Source: Serratia oryzae (GTDB taxonomy: Bacteria; Pseudomonadota; Gammaproteobacteria; Enterobacterales; Enterobacteriaceae). From it: a DNA stretch of 64,000 nucleotides. The position numbers and the translations under genes are program-made. Shown here in pieces: positions 30,143 to 39,820 of the stretch (position 1 is the stretch's first letter; each line of letters opens with the position of its first letter). The notes under the pieces were generated by a model. The model saw nothing but the letters and a program-made list of their open reading frames with translations. It was not told where the DNA came from and did no database searches. The DNA lies in contig NZ_MOXD01000004.1 in NCBI RefSeq assembly GCF_001976145.1, forward strand, positions 372,482-436,481, written 5' to 3'.

Positions 30143-32653
30143 ATGGAAAAACTGACATTTTCGCCTGAGGGCATGTGCCCGCTGTACGCGGTAGTGATGA
30201 TGTCGGGGCTGATCTATCCCTTCTGCTCTGCCGTGGCTGCGCCAGAGAAAACTTATCAATTCAACGATGATTTTATTGTCGGCAACAAAGATAAAATAGA
30301 CCTCTCAAAATTTAGTACCAATGCCGTCAACGAAGGGAATTATTCTATTGATGTCTATACAAACGGTAATTGGAAAGGCCGCTATGAAATTAAGGTTGAG
30401 CAACGCTCGGATAACAGCAAACTGGGCGTCTGTTATACCTCCGCGATGCTTGAGAAATTCGGTATTTCTGCAAGCAAACTTAATGCATCTTTGGCACAAC
30501 AGGCAGATTTTTGTGGCTACCTGTCACAATGGCGGCAAGATGCAACGATCAGCGACACGTTTAATATTTCGGAACTACGGGTAGATATTTCAGTGCCTCA
30601 GATCTACGAGGATCGAATGTTCGTTGGCTATGTTGCGCCCGAACAGTGGGAACAGGGAATACCTGCCTTGAATCTCTCCTATATGGCCAACTACTACAAC
30701 CGTAATAGCTCGCGCGACAATAGTAATAGCGGCAGTGGTTATATAGGCATCAATTCCAAGTTTAGCTACAATGGCTGGCTGCTCAGGTATGTGGGGAATT
30801 TGAGTGCTCAGCAAGGCCAGGGAACCTATTGGCATAATAACCAGACTTACCTGCAACGCGCCCTACCGCAGATAACATCTACAGCGACCGGTGGCCAATT
30901 CTTTACCAGCGGCGAGTTCTTTGACAGCGTCAGCCTGCGCGGTCTGCGCCTGAACACCGACGATAATATGTTGCCAGACGGTATGCGCTCTTTCGCGCCG
31001 GAGATCCGCGGTGTTGCCATGAGTAACGCGTTAGTGACCGTACGGCAGAATGATTCGGTGATTTACCAAACTCAGGTATCTCCAGGCCCTTTCATCATCG
31101 ACGATGTTTACCCCTCAGGCTACGGCCACGATCTTGAAGTGAGCATCAAAGAGGCGGACGGCTCGCTTCGTCAATTCAGCGTACCTTTCTCTTCGGTACC
31201 TCAATTGCTACGCCCTGGCATGAGCCGCTATAGCGTGGTTGTTGGAAAGGTGGACGACGAGATTTTACGCAACAGAACAACGCTGCTGCAATTACACTAC
31301 CAATATGGCGTTAATAACCTGCTGACTGGATATACCGGGTTGACCGCATTTAATGGCTACCAGGCATACTTGTTGGGCAGCGCTTTTAATACTTCCTTTG
31401 GGGCTTTATCGCTGGATGCTATCCAGTCATACACCACGTTGAAAAGCAGTGACATTCTCTCGGATAAATCATCCTATTCAGGGCAAAGTTATCGAATCAC
31501 TTTTAATCGGATGTTTCCCAGCACCAAAACCAGCGTAGTGCTGGCGGCTTATCGCTATGCCACAGAGAATTACTTTTCGCTTAACGATGCCCTGCAGATT
31601 ATTGATAACCCTAAGTGGGGAAGAGATCCCAGCACCTTTGCGCGTGAGAAGTATGGGTTTAGCTATACCCTGAGCCAGGATTTGCCCGACGGTTGGGGCG
31701 GGCTCTATTTCAATGGCCGCATCTCAAACTACTGGAACAGAAGTGCGACGGATAAACAGTACCAACTGAGCTACAACAATGGGTGGAAGCGTCTCTCTTA
31801 TTCGATTGCGCTGCAGCGCAACTATACCTCTTACCTTGGCAACCGTGGCCAGGAAACGCGTGTGTCACTCAACTTTAGCTATCCATTATCATTTGGTGAA
31901 CGCAACAGCGCCAGCCTGACGTCGGGCAGCATGTTTTCCAACTCCCGCTTTAATAATGCCCAGATCGGGATGAACGGTGCCTTTGGCGATGAGAATAACT
32001 TCAGCTATGGCGTTAATCAGTCCGCCAGTCGTTCTGGCAACCATAGCTTTGCCCTGAACGGCACTTACCGAAATCCTAACACCACGCTGTCCGCTAACTA
32101 TGGGCAAGGCAACGATTACCGACAGGCTGGCGTCAGCGCCAGCGGCTCTTTACTTGTACATCAGGGCGGGATCACCTTGTCGCCGGAAGCGGGAAATACC
32201 GTGGCGCTGATCGAGGCTAAAGGCGCACAAGGTGCCACGCTACCCAACGTACCGGGTACGCGTATTGATAGCCGAGGTTACGCCATCTTGCCTTATTTGC
32301 GCCCTTATCGGGTTAATGCAGTGGAGATTGATCCGAAAGGAACCGACGATGACATCGTCTTCGATAAGACCTTGGCTAACGTCGTGCCTTATGAAAACAG
32401 CGTAGTGCGGGTCAATTTCACAACCCGAGTAGAGAAAAACCGAACGTTACATGCCGTTCTGCCTGATGGAAAAAGCCTGCCATTCGGTGCCAATGTGGTT
32501 AACGAACAGGGAAACCCCATCGGCATTGTCGGCCAAGGCAGCATGTTAGTGATCAATGATGAACAGGCGGGGCAGGCATGGGTTAAATGGGCTCGCGGCC
32601 AGTGCAGCGTTAGCCTGAAAAACACCGAGAGTCAGGAGGCAATATGTCGGTAG
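30143..32653 (+). CDS. Fimbrial outer-membrane usher (operon 1)
   Basis: 836 aa, starting 12 bp after the chaperone stop with GAGGGCG ahead. A signal peptide-like N-terminus is followed by the usher N-domain ('YQFNDDFIVG', 'GNYSIDVYTNGNWKG'), the 24-strand beta-barrel with the plug region ('PFIIDDVYPSGYGHDLEVSIKEADG'), and the C-terminal domain with 'GKSLPFGANVVNEQGNPIGIVGQGSMLVIND' and terminal Cys residues. Length fits FimD/PapC (about 800-880). It forms the pore for pilus assembly. Confidence 0.95.
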   Translation: MEKLTFSPEGMCPLYAVVMMSGLIYPFCSAVAAPEKTYQFNDDFIVGNKDKIDLSKFSTNAVNEGNYSIDVYTNGNWKGRYEIKVEQRSDNSKLGVCYTSAMLEKFGISASKLNASLAQQADFCGYLSQWRQDATISDTFNISELRVDISVPQIYEDRMFVGYVAPEQWEQGIPALNLSYMANYYNRNSSRDNSNSGSGYIGINSKFSYNGWLLRYVGNLSAQQGQGTYWHNNQTYLQRALPQITSTATGGQFFTSGEFFDSVSLRGLRLNTDDNMLPDGMRSFAPEIRGVAMSNALVTVRQNDSVIYQTQVSPGPFIIDDVYPSGYGHDLEVSIKEADGSLRQFSVPFSSVPQLLRPGMSRYSVVVGKVDDEILRNRTTLLQLHYQYGVNNLLTGYTGLTAFNGYQAYLLGSAFNTSFGALSLDAIQSYTTLKSSDILSDKSSYSGQSYRITFNRMFPSTKTSVVLAAYRYATENYFSLNDALQIIDNPKWGRDPSTFAREKYGFSYTLSQDLPDGWGGLYFNGRISNYWNRSATDKQYQLSYNNGWKRLSYSIALQRNYTSYLGNRGQETRVSLNFSYPLSFGERNSASLTSGSMFSNSRFNNAQIGMNGAFGDENNFSYGVNQSASRSGNHSFALNGTYRNPNTTLSANYGQGNDYRQAGVSASGSLLVHQGGITLSPEAGNTVALIEAKGAQGATLPNVPGTRIDSRGYAILPYLRPYRVNAVEIDPKGTDDDIVFDKTLANVVPYENSVVRVNFTTRVEKNRTLHAVLPDGKSLPFGANVVNEQGNPIGIVGQGSMLVINDEQAGQAWVKWARGQCSVSLKNTESQEAICR

Positions 32654-33645
32654 ATAAGCTGTTTTCTCTGGCCACGATACTGTCGGCATTCGTTTGTACT
32701 TTGGCTTATGCAGACTGTGTACGCGATGAGAGCGTACCAACGATTGATCTGGATATGCATATTGGCCGGGTAATAGTGCAACCCAATGCTCCGGTTGGCA
32801 GTGTTCTGGCCTATCGTGAATGGAGTCTGAGCAGAAGTGCGACAATGTATAATTGTACGGGGCCGAATCTTTTTGCTTCAAAAGTGATTGGCCATGATAT
32901 GCAGGAACTTAGCGACCATGTTTATTCTACCAATGTTCCGGGCATAGGCTTGCGTTTTAAGCGTAGGACGGAAACCGGATACGTACTGACTTATCCAGGC
33001 GTTCGGATGGTCACAAATCAGCGATACAGTTACCCAGTCTTTCTTGAAGCGACTACGTTTATACTCGAAGTAATAAAAACGGAACCCATCACCGGCAGTG
33101 GCCGCGTTGCAAGCGGCCCTTATACCAGCTATGGCTACATTGGGAGTGACAACCCACAGTTAACCACATCTCTCAGTGCTGATGCCTTGACGATTGTCTC
33201 ACCCTCGTGTCTTGTGAGCGGTGGCAATAACCAAAGCGTTGATATTGGTACTATCCATCGGAACCAGCTCAGTGGAAAGGGGAGCTTTGCTGGAGGACGT
33301 AATTTTGAGCTCAAGTTAAAGTGCAGCGGCGGGGTCAGCTTGTCAGGGTTTGCAGATATCAAGATGACTTTCGATGGCACGCTTGCCACCGGAACCGCTG
33401 TTGCGGATGGTGTGCTGATTAACGAGAATACGGGTAGTCAGTCGGCTCAGGGAGTAGGGGTTCAGGTATTAAACGAAGATCAGAGCCCTTTGGAAATGGG
33501 GAAACCGCAATTGATAGGAACATTAAATGACAACGAAATACACTACATTACCTTGAAATACTTTGCCCGTTTTTACCAGTATCTGGATAGCATAAGCACT
33601 GGAGAAGTTCGATCACATCTTATTTTTAATATTGATTATGAATGA
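32644..33645 (+). CDS. Fimbrial tip adhesin or minor subunit (operon 1)
   Basis: 333 aa. The ATG lies inside the last codons of the usher gene (10-bp overlap, GGAGG just upstream), so the genes are translationally coupled. Signal peptide 1-23 (to LAYA-D). Two-domain architecture typical of tip adhesins: an N-terminal lectin-like region (about 24-175) with 'DCVRDESV' and 'YNCTGPN' cysteines and the motif 'VYSTNVPGIGLRFKR', then a C-terminal pilin domain (about 180-333) with 'SPSCLVSGGNNQSVDIGTI' and ending 'LIFNIDYE'. The receptor cannot be predicted. Confidence 0.85.
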   Translation: MSVDKLFSLATILSAFVCTLAYADCVRDESVPTIDLDMHIGRVIVQPNAPVGSVLAYREWSLSRSATMYNCTGPNLFASKVIGHDMQELSDHVYSTNVPGIGLRFKRRTETGYVLTYPGVRMVTNQRYSYPVFLEATTFILEVIKTEPITGSGRVASGPYTSYGYIGSDNPQLTTSLSADALTIVSPSCLVSGGNNQSVDIGTIHRNQLSGKGSFAGGRNFELKLKCSGGVSLSGFADIKMTFDGTLATGTAVADGVLINENTGSQSAQGVGVQVLNEDQSPLEMGKPQLIGTLNDNEIHYITLKYFARFYQYLDSISTGEVRSHLIFNIDYE

Positions 33646-33778
33646 AACTTCAAACGCCGTTATCTCTATGCTGAATAGAGTTAACAGAAAATTTAAGATG
33701 CTCGACATACCGAAAATCGAATTGTTTAGAGTGTAGGCTAAAATATTTTAATAATGGTTATTATAAAAAAGAGATAAT

Positions 33779-34099
33779 ATGACCTACTTTAACCAAGAGC
33801 AAAATCATCAGCTTAATACTGTACGGGTTGCCCTACGTGCATTATGCCTTCGCGAATGTGAGCAAGGGGTATTACCTCCACAAACACGCTGGCCTAGTAC
33901 TCGTGATGTTGCCAAATGTTGTGATATCTCAATCTATATTGCGCGTTACTATTTAATAAAGTTAGTAGAAAGAAAAAAGGCTTATGTGGCACCGTGCTCG
34001 GTTAAAAACAGTTTGCGCTGGTGTAGTGCTGAATTCATAATCTCTGTGGAAGAACACCCTTACCGCCGTAAGATTAATGTGCCAGAAGCCTCACATTGA
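33779..34099 (+). CDS. PapI/FaeA-like fimbrial regulator
   Basis: 106 aa. AGAGAT precedes ATG. The central winged-helix pattern 'STRDVAKCCDISIYIARYYLIKLVERKKAYVAP' matches the PapI/FaeA motif (compare '[20 protein letters not shown]' in PapI). N- and C-terminal extensions make it longer than PapI (about 77 aa). It stands 133 bp after the tip adhesin of operon 1 in the same direction and could be co-transcribed. It likely acts on one or both fimbrial promoters, perhaps with Lrp and Dam methylation as in pap systems (inference). Confidence 0.65.
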   Translation: MTYFNQEQNHQLNTVRVALRALCLRECEQGVLPPQTRWPSTRDVAKCCDISIYIARYYLIKLVERKKAYVAPCSVKNSLRWCSAEFIISVEEHPYRRKINVPEASH

Positions 34100-34344
34100 T
34101 TATGGAATACGCCAAAGACACTGAGTTAGCAGGCTCATCGGGATTAATAACGGGTCCAGATCTGCCCCTGTGATGGCATTAGGGGCAATTGAGGGACACC
34201 GCTTGGTTATTTACTGATAAATGTCGTATTTCATTCAACAACCTTTCGCACTCAGACTGCCCCAAAAATTGTCTTCAACCCTGCTGGGCCTGATGATAAT
34301 GTCTTGGGGCAGCAATGCCTATTGTTATTGACATCCTTGTCCTG

Positions 34345-35397
34345 TCATTGGTAGGAGAATGTGATAGTGGTTCTCGCTTTCACGACGCCTGCAACCATGT
34401 TTGTGTCTGTCTGAACATATCTTGCCCTTAAAGGGATGGTAAAAGCATCGTTACCCGTGTTGTTGGCAGTGCCGATATACCATTGGTTCAGATTTCCTGC
34501 GGCAGAAGAATCTGGGCCAAAGGAGATAGGTGAATTATTTCTGAGTATTTGGATCCCCACACCAGACGCGGTGGTGTTCTCTCCCAAGGTGAGGACATTC
34601 CCTGTATTGGCCGGGTTGTTGGCATCCGTCACGGTGGCATACAGATTGACTCCAGCTTCACAGTTGGTCGTTACGGTAAAATTCTGCCCAACGCTTGGCG
34701 ATGTTCCTACCCCCGAGAACTGGTTCTTACTGACCGGTGGCAATATGACATCTTGCACCGAAGCGCTGCTCAACTGGCAAGTTCTGGCCCTAATGGTCAG
34801 TGTTGTAGGGTTTAGCGTCAGCAAACTGCCCCCAATCCCCGTCCCGTCTGAGCCGTTTATTCTCGCTAAAGAACCATAAGCAATATTGTAAACCCCCGCC
34901 CTTAGCTGCCCGACAACAATTAGCTTAGCCCGAGCATCGATCCCTAGCCCAAAAGAGTCGCCATTGAAGACCTCAGTTATCGGCTGCCGTAGCGGCTTGT
35001 AGATCGAGGTGTTTGTTGGCTTCAAGCCAATAATGATACCAATGCCGGGGACGCTAGTGCTAAATATCGGATAAGTAACGCCATTCTCAGTATAGGTAAT
35101 ACCTGGAACAATATTTGAAAGTGACGGCGTCGTAATGATCCTTAGCACACGGCAGCCTGAGAAATAGTTTGGGGTGCTTATTTCCGCCCCCCAGTTACTT
35201 CCTATCGGCTGACCGATTGAAGGGCCATCAGCCGGGCCGTCAAAGGTCAGGGGAGGGAGAGTAATAGCAATGTCCGGTACTGGTGCGCAGGCCGCTTTTG
35301 CCTCAGACACCACAACTGCAGCTAACGTCAATGAACATAGTAATAACGCTGCGAGTTTGGTGATTGGTTTATTATTTATCATCGTTTGAGTGTCCAT
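34345..35397 (-). CDS. Fimbrial tip adhesin or minor subunit (operon 2)
   Basis: 350 aa. A long signal peptide (1-36, LAALLLCSLTLAAVVVSEAKA-A) is preceded by a charged N-terminus; Met6 is an alternative start. Two-domain form as in the operon 1 adhesin: an N-terminal region with 'FSGCRVLRI' and the shared motif 'IFSTSVPGIGIIIGLK', then a pilin domain with 'RTCQLSSASVQDVILPPVSKNQFSGVG' and terminal 'ARTTITFSYQ'. It is the last gene of the minus-strand operon, 19 bp after the chaperone gene. The two tip proteins are clearly related but diverged. Confidence 0.85.
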   Translation of the reverse strand: MDTQTMINNKPITKLAALLLCSLTLAAVVVSEAKAACAPVPDIAITLPPLTFDGPADGPSIGQPIGSNWGAEISTPNYFSGCRVLRIITTPSLSNIVPGITYTENGVTYPIFSTSVPGIGIIIGLKPTNTSIYKPLRQPITEVFNGDSFGLGIDARAKLIVVGQLRAGVYNIAYGSLARINGSDGTGIGGSLLTLNPTTLTIRARTCQLSSASVQDVILPPVSKNQFSGVGTSPSVGQNFTVTTNCEAGVNLYATVTDANNPANTGNVLTLGENTTASGVGIQILRNNSPISFGPDSSAAGNLNQWYIGTANNTGNDAFTIPLRARYVQTDTNMVAGVVKARTTITFSYQ

Positions 35398-35416
35398 TTA
35401 ACGTCTTACACTTTAT

Positions 35417-36154
35417 TTATAACTTTAATGGGGTCTTTTGCTCGACGGCGGCACCGTAGTCGTTAACCCAACTGTAGGTGAGGTCGGCTTGCCCCGCAGG
35501 CAGAGTACCCGGCCCTTTTAACGTAATATCCTGCGTGCTGAACGGGGCAAGGGTGTATCCTCCGCTGGTTTTGATGCTGGTATTGCCACTTTTCAGGCTT
35601 ACCGATGCCAGCGAAACATAAAATGGGCTGTTATTACGCACCTGCAAGACAGTGCCATCCTTGCTTGACGCACCTCGTGACCAGGTGAGCGACTCGGCCG
35701 CTTTCACCGGGTTCTCAGCCAGCCCCTCTGGGCGGTAAAACAGCTTGATGCGCGAGCGGTAAGCCACCTGCATCACGTTGGCATCGGCATCCTTAGGTAA
35801 CGGTGGCACGTCAAGCAGATTAAACCAGAACAGGGACTCGCGATCTTTAGGCAGCGACTCACCGGTAAACACCACGCGGAATGCCTGCCCTTTGCCTGGT
35901 TCGATACGCACCAGCGGTGGCGTCACCAGGAAAGGCGCATTGGCATTGTCTGCTCTGGTGTTAGGATCTCCGCGATCGACCCACACCTGAGCCAGCGAAG
36001 GATCTTTACCCATATTGGTGGTTTTGACCGTAATCTCCCGCTCTTTGGCAGGATAGACCAATCGGGTGCCAGAAATAACAATATTGGCTTGCACTTGAGA
36101 TACCCAGCTGCACAACACAAGGGAGATAAGAGCAATAATCCGCGTTTTGTTCAT
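35417..36154 (-). CDS. Fimbrial periplasmic chaperone (operon 2)
   Basis: 245 aa with signal peptide 1-23 (SWVSQVQA-N). PapD-like hallmarks: 'GTRLVYPAKEREITVKTTN', 'AQVWVDRGD', 'FLVTPPLVRIEPGKGQAFRV', 'LFWFNLLDVPPLP', 'VAYRSRIKLFYRPEGL' and 'YSWVNDYGA' at the end. It assists folding and delivery of operon 2 pilins. It is downstream of the usher gene, reversed relative to operon 1. Confidence 0.93.
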   Translation of the reverse strand: MNKTRIIALISLVLCSWVSQVQANIVISGTRLVYPAKEREITVKTTNMGKDPSLAQVWVDRGDPNTRADNANAPFLVTPPLVRIEPGKGQAFRVVFTGESLPKDRESLFWFNLLDVPPLPKDADANVMQVAYRSRIKLFYRPEGLAENPVKAAESLTWSRGASSKDGTVLQVRNNSPFYVSLASVSLKSGNTSIKTSGGYTLAPFSTQDITLKGPGTLPAGQADLTYSWVNDYGAAVEQKTPLKL

Positions 36155-36360
36155 GATTGATATCGTCCAAAAAAGGTGATGTTAAGTACACTGCTACCTG
36201 TTTATGGCCTATGCCGTCGGGCTATTTCACTTTTGATGGGCCAGGGCAATACACAAGGTCTTCATGTATTTGCCCCGGCATCTATTCAAATAATAGCCGT
36301 TATTGGTCAACAAACGAGTCCAGATAGGTTTTAACCGTTCGAGTGCCTGGGTGAACAAAC
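36155..36360 (-). other. 206-bp spacer between usher 2 and chaperone 2
   Basis: An unusually long gap inside an otherwise tight fimbrial operon. I see no coding frame with a ribosome site and no strong terminator. GGGCCAGGGCAATAC and TTTGCCCCGGC (about 36238-36282) could form an imperfect stem. It may hold an internal promoter or be the scar of a lost subunit gene. Confidence 0.4.
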
Positions 36361-38967
36361 TTACTGCAGCACACACTGTGCGGCGATTTTCGGGTAATTT
36401 TGCGAGCCCGCAGAATCAGCTGGCAGGCGATACTGCACTGAACAGCTTTGACCAGCCCCTTGGCCCCATTTCACCACTAACCGCCCCTGCGGGGCCAAGC
36501 CACGAGCAAATATCAGGTCACCCTGGCCAACCATAGCCACGTACTGCCCTTTGTCATCCAGCACCTCGGCACCCACAGGGATTGGCTTACCATCTGTGCG
36601 GCTGGCTTGAAGCATCACTGCTGCACCGGTATCCGTTTCATATTTCAGCATGGTGATGGCACCATAGCTGGGGGCCACTTGTTGTGAACTGCCGAGGATC
36701 TCAACGTCTTGCGATGTGCCCTTAGGATCGAGGGCAATTTCATTCTGGCGGTAAGGCATCAGCCCAGAGACCACCCCATAGCCATTCTTTTGAATGGCTG
36801 CGCCAACGTTGTTACTGATGGTCGCTCCTTCTGCTCCCTTAGCCTCAACAACAGCCATGGTTTCCCCCTGGTACTGTGTCAGGTTGACCCCACCAGGGTG
36901 CGCCACCACGCTGCCGTTCAACCCCAGGTTCAACTGCCGGTTGTTATTACCGCTGCTGGCACCGGCGCTCATCACCGTATAAGGTGAACGGAATTCTACG
37001 TTGCCCCCAACGGTATTAGCGCTGTGGCTATCATTCCGTGAGGTGCTGCCATAGGCGTTGTAACTAAATTGGTTATGTTCACCAGCGGTGCCGCTCAACG
37101 TGGTCTGCGCCGTCGTACTGTTTTTGTCACTGCGGTTCAGCGATGTGGTTAGCATCGGTGCCCGTGACTTGCTGCCAAGCGGAATACTGACGCTGGCCAG
37201 ATATTGCGTATCCGACTGTCCTTTCGAACCCAACGTGCGGCTAACGCCGACGTTAAAGCTGCCCCAACGGTAATTATTACCGTAGCCTGCCTGGAATGTC
37301 GTGCTCGTACCTCCGCCATTGTGCCAGTAGTTTTGTGCCGATCCGTTGAAGAACAGGTTGCCATAGCCCTCACCTAATGGCTGGTTAACGTTCAACTGAT
37401 AGCGGTTGCGTGGACGAGCAGATTCAATACGCTCACCGCTGATACCAAACGCACTCCCATCGTCGCTGAACGTCGGAGTTTTGGTACTGTGTGCCTGGGC
37501 GAAGTCGCCAAAGCTCAGGTAACCGTCACTGGAGAAACGGTAAGCCGCCAAGGTGAAGTTGGTGTTTGTCTCCGGCAATAATTTGCTATAGGTAGCGCGA
37601 TAGCTATGCCCAATCATGTATTCATCTATCCCGCTGGCATTAGCTTTCAGGTCAATAGCGCGTGATTGAGTCACGTCCATTGCCAATGCCCCCAACGGGG
37701 TATTAAATGCCAACCCGCCCTGAAAAGCCTGATACTGCTCGGCAATAATTGCGCCTGTATAGACACTCGCCAGATTGTTCAGCCCTTGTTGCCAGGTACC
37801 CAACAGGAAGTTGGGGGCATTATCAAGAGTGCTGTCGCGATAGCGCCCCACAGAAACATTGAAGCGAGAAACGCCGGGCCGCAGCAACTGCGGAACAGAG
37901 GCATAGCTTTCCGTAAAGCTGCGTGTTTGGCCGTCGGCTTCGGTTATGGTCACCAGCAGATCGCCCGAGAAACCGGTGCTATGGAGATCGTCGATAGCAA
38001 ACGGGCCGGGAGGCACGCTGGTTTCATATATCACGTTATTACCTTGGCGCACGGTGACCTTGGCATTGGAGTTAGCTATGCCGCGGATCACGGGTGCAAA
38101 ACCGTTTTCAGTATCTGGGCTCATGCCTGCATCGCTGGTCAACTGCACCCCGGTGAACGGCACGCTGTCAAACTGATTGCCGGGGGTAAAATACTGGCCC
38201 ACGGAGAGGTTTGCTCTGAGCGGTGCGATCGAGCGTTGTGCATAGGTACTGATAGAGTGATAGTTGCTGTCACCGCTGCTGCTGCCGGTATAGCTGCTGT
38301 TGTGACGCAGGCGCCATGCTCCCAGGTTAACACCGCTGTTAAAACCGCCAAAATACTGAGTTATATTGTTGTTATCCCGAGTATTGGTATGAAAGGCGTT
38401 AAGGTTATAACCGACAAAGCCAGCGGTAACGCCATGATTCCAGAGTTCGGGGGCAACCACGCCACGGCGTGAACCGATAAACGCCTGAGGCAGGGTAATG
38501 TTCAGAACCAGTTCACCAGTATTAGCGCTCAGCTGAAAACCGGGGATGAACTTTTCAACGTCAAAGCACGCCTCATTTTTCAATGCTTTTTGCGCCTGTG
38601 CGGCTTCTGGAAGTTTGCCAGCATCAAGACCCCATTGCAGCACCTGCTCTGGGGTGAAGCAATACGAGGCGTTCGCCGCGGGAACGGTATGAGTCACGGC
38701 GATCTCCTGACGCCCCACCCACAGTTCGTTAATGTATACATCGAAACGATAGTTGCCGGGGGGCAGAGAGTTGCCGTTGCTGAAACGTGAGAGATCGGCA
38801 ACCTGGCCGCTAAGGCCGCGGATAAAACCAGCGTCGAACTGTGCAACCTGCGGAGAAGCCGAATCTGCGGCATATGCAGCGCTACTCACCGCCATCGCCA
38901 ACAGGCTCGTCATAAAAGTGCGACGCGTCTGACGAGGAGTGAGTACATTTTTGAAGCCTGCAAACAT
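36361..38967 (-). CDS. Fimbrial outer-membrane usher (operon 2)
   Basis: 868 aa from ATG 38967, chosen for the GGAG about 9 nt upstream; the frame is open for 19 more codons. The signal region has a charged start and a hydrophobic stretch ending 'AVSSAAYA-A'. N-domain 'VAQFDAGFIRG' and 'GNYRFDVYINELWVGRQEI'; barrel/plug with 'PFAIDDLHSTGFSGDLLVTITEADG' and 'SYASVPQLLRPGVSRFNVSVG'; C-domain with 'GKPIPVGAEVLDDKGQYVAMVGQGD'; terminal Cys. It is a typical FimD-family pore protein that would assemble operon 2 pili. Confidence 0.95.
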   Translation of the reverse strand: MFAGFKNVLTPRQTRRTFMTSLLAMAVSSAAYAADSASPQVAQFDAGFIRGLSGQVADLSRFSNGNSLPPGNYRFDVYINELWVGRQEIAVTHTVPAANASYCFTPEQVLQWGLDAGKLPEAAQAQKALKNEACFDVEKFIPGFQLSANTGELVLNITLPQAFIGSRRGVVAPELWNHGVTAGFVGYNLNAFHTNTRDNNNITQYFGGFNSGVNLGAWRLRHNSSYTGSSSGDSNYHSISTYAQRSIAPLRANLSVGQYFTPGNQFDSVPFTGVQLTSDAGMSPDTENGFAPVIRGIANSNAKVTVRQGNNVIYETSVPPGPFAIDDLHSTGFSGDLLVTITEADGQTRSFTESYASVPQLLRPGVSRFNVSVGRYRDSTLDNAPNFLLGTWQQGLNNLASVYTGAIIAEQYQAFQGGLAFNTPLGALAMDVTQSRAIDLKANASGIDEYMIGHSYRATYSKLLPETNTNFTLAAYRFSSDGYLSFGDFAQAHSTKTPTFSDDGSAFGISGERIESARPRNRYQLNVNQPLGEGYGNLFFNGSAQNYWHNGGGTSTTFQAGYGNNYRWGSFNVGVSRTLGSKGQSDTQYLASVSIPLGSKSRAPMLTTSLNRSDKNSTTAQTTLSGTAGEHNQFSYNAYGSTSRNDSHSANTVGGNVEFRSPYTVMSAGASSGNNNRQLNLGLNGSVVAHPGGVNLTQYQGETMAVVEAKGAEGATISNNVGAAIQKNGYGVVSGLMPYRQNEIALDPKGTSQDVEILGSSQQVAPSYGAITMLKYETDTGAAVMLQASRTDGKPIPVGAEVLDDKGQYVAMVGQGDLIFARGLAPQGRLVVKWGQGAGQSCSVQYRLPADSAGSQNYPKIAAQCVLQ

Positions 38968-39100
38968 AAGTGATTCTCCGATTGAAACATAGACAACGTG
39001 GTAACAGAAAGTGACAGATTCCATTTTTTGAAGGCATCAGGGTTCTGCTGCACTCAAAAAATGAGAGGGGGTACCGGAGACCGGCCCCCCTCAAGGGGGA

Positions 39101-39631
39101 TTAGTTGTAGCTCATAGAGAACTCAACTTGTGAAGTAACCTGGCCCGCAGAAGCGTTACCGTCTTTAGAGAAGTACTGCACGTAGAACTGCAGATCACCC
39201 GCTGAGTTAGTGATTGGAGTACTAACGGTGTCAACTGCCAGGTTGATAGGCGTGGCATTTTTGTCCAGCAACTGCACTTCTACATTGCTTGCTGCGTTGG
39301 TTGTTGCCAGGTTTTTCATGTTGCCGTCAGCACTGATGTTCGGGCCCTGTTCGAATGTGGCGGTTGCGCCAGAGAGGCCGACAGAGCAGTTTGACAGCTC
39401 AAAGTTGACTGGAACGCGGCCAGACCAGGCACCTGGATTGGTCAGTGATGACTTGGACAGGGTAGGCAGAGTCACGTTCTGAACCGCTGGGCTGCTCCCG
39501 CCGTTGATCAGGCAGGTGCTTTCAGTCAGTTCACCAGTGATGTTGATCTGGGCATCGTAGGCAAAGGCACTGGTGGAGAGAGCTGCCAGGATCACGGTGG
39601 CCAGAGTAGTTTTAATAGATAATGCTTTCAT
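39101..39631 (-). CDS. Fimbrial major subunit (operon 2)
   Basis: 176 aa from ATG 39631, with AGGAAA 8 nt upstream (the frame is open 15 codons further). Signal peptide 1-23 (LAALSTSAFA-Y). A type 1-like pilin: 'QINITGELTESTCLINGG' with Cys1, 'ELSNCSVG' with Cys2, and the terminal 'VTSQVEFSMSYN' beta-zipper. It is the first gene of the minus-strand operon; 133 bp separate it from the usher gene. Likely main shaft subunit. Confidence 0.9.
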   Translation of the reverse strand: MKALSIKTTLATVILAALSTSAFAYDAQINITGELTESTCLINGGSSPAVQNVTLPTLSKSSLTNPGAWSGRVPVNFELSNCSVGLSGATATFEQGPNISADGNMKNLATTNAASNVEVQLLDKNATPINLAVDTVSTPITNSAGDLQFYVQYFSKDGNASAGQVTSQVEFSMSYN

Positions 39632-39820
39632 GTTGATATTTCCTATTTCTTGACTTGATATAAATGAATGCAGCACTTTATTTACTGCATGTTTTTGTTA
39701 AAAAACTATTTAATTTCCGATAGATTGCGAATAGTTCTAAATTGTCCGTAGATTTATAACCCTAGTTATCTAAAACCTATTTCAGAGCAATAAGAGCCAC
39801 TTAAATCAGTTAAATGCCGA

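Noticed and set aside
37666-38472. 268-aa plus-strand ORF inside usher 2
   Set aside because: It is antisense to a well supported usher gene and has no start signal or family resemblance.
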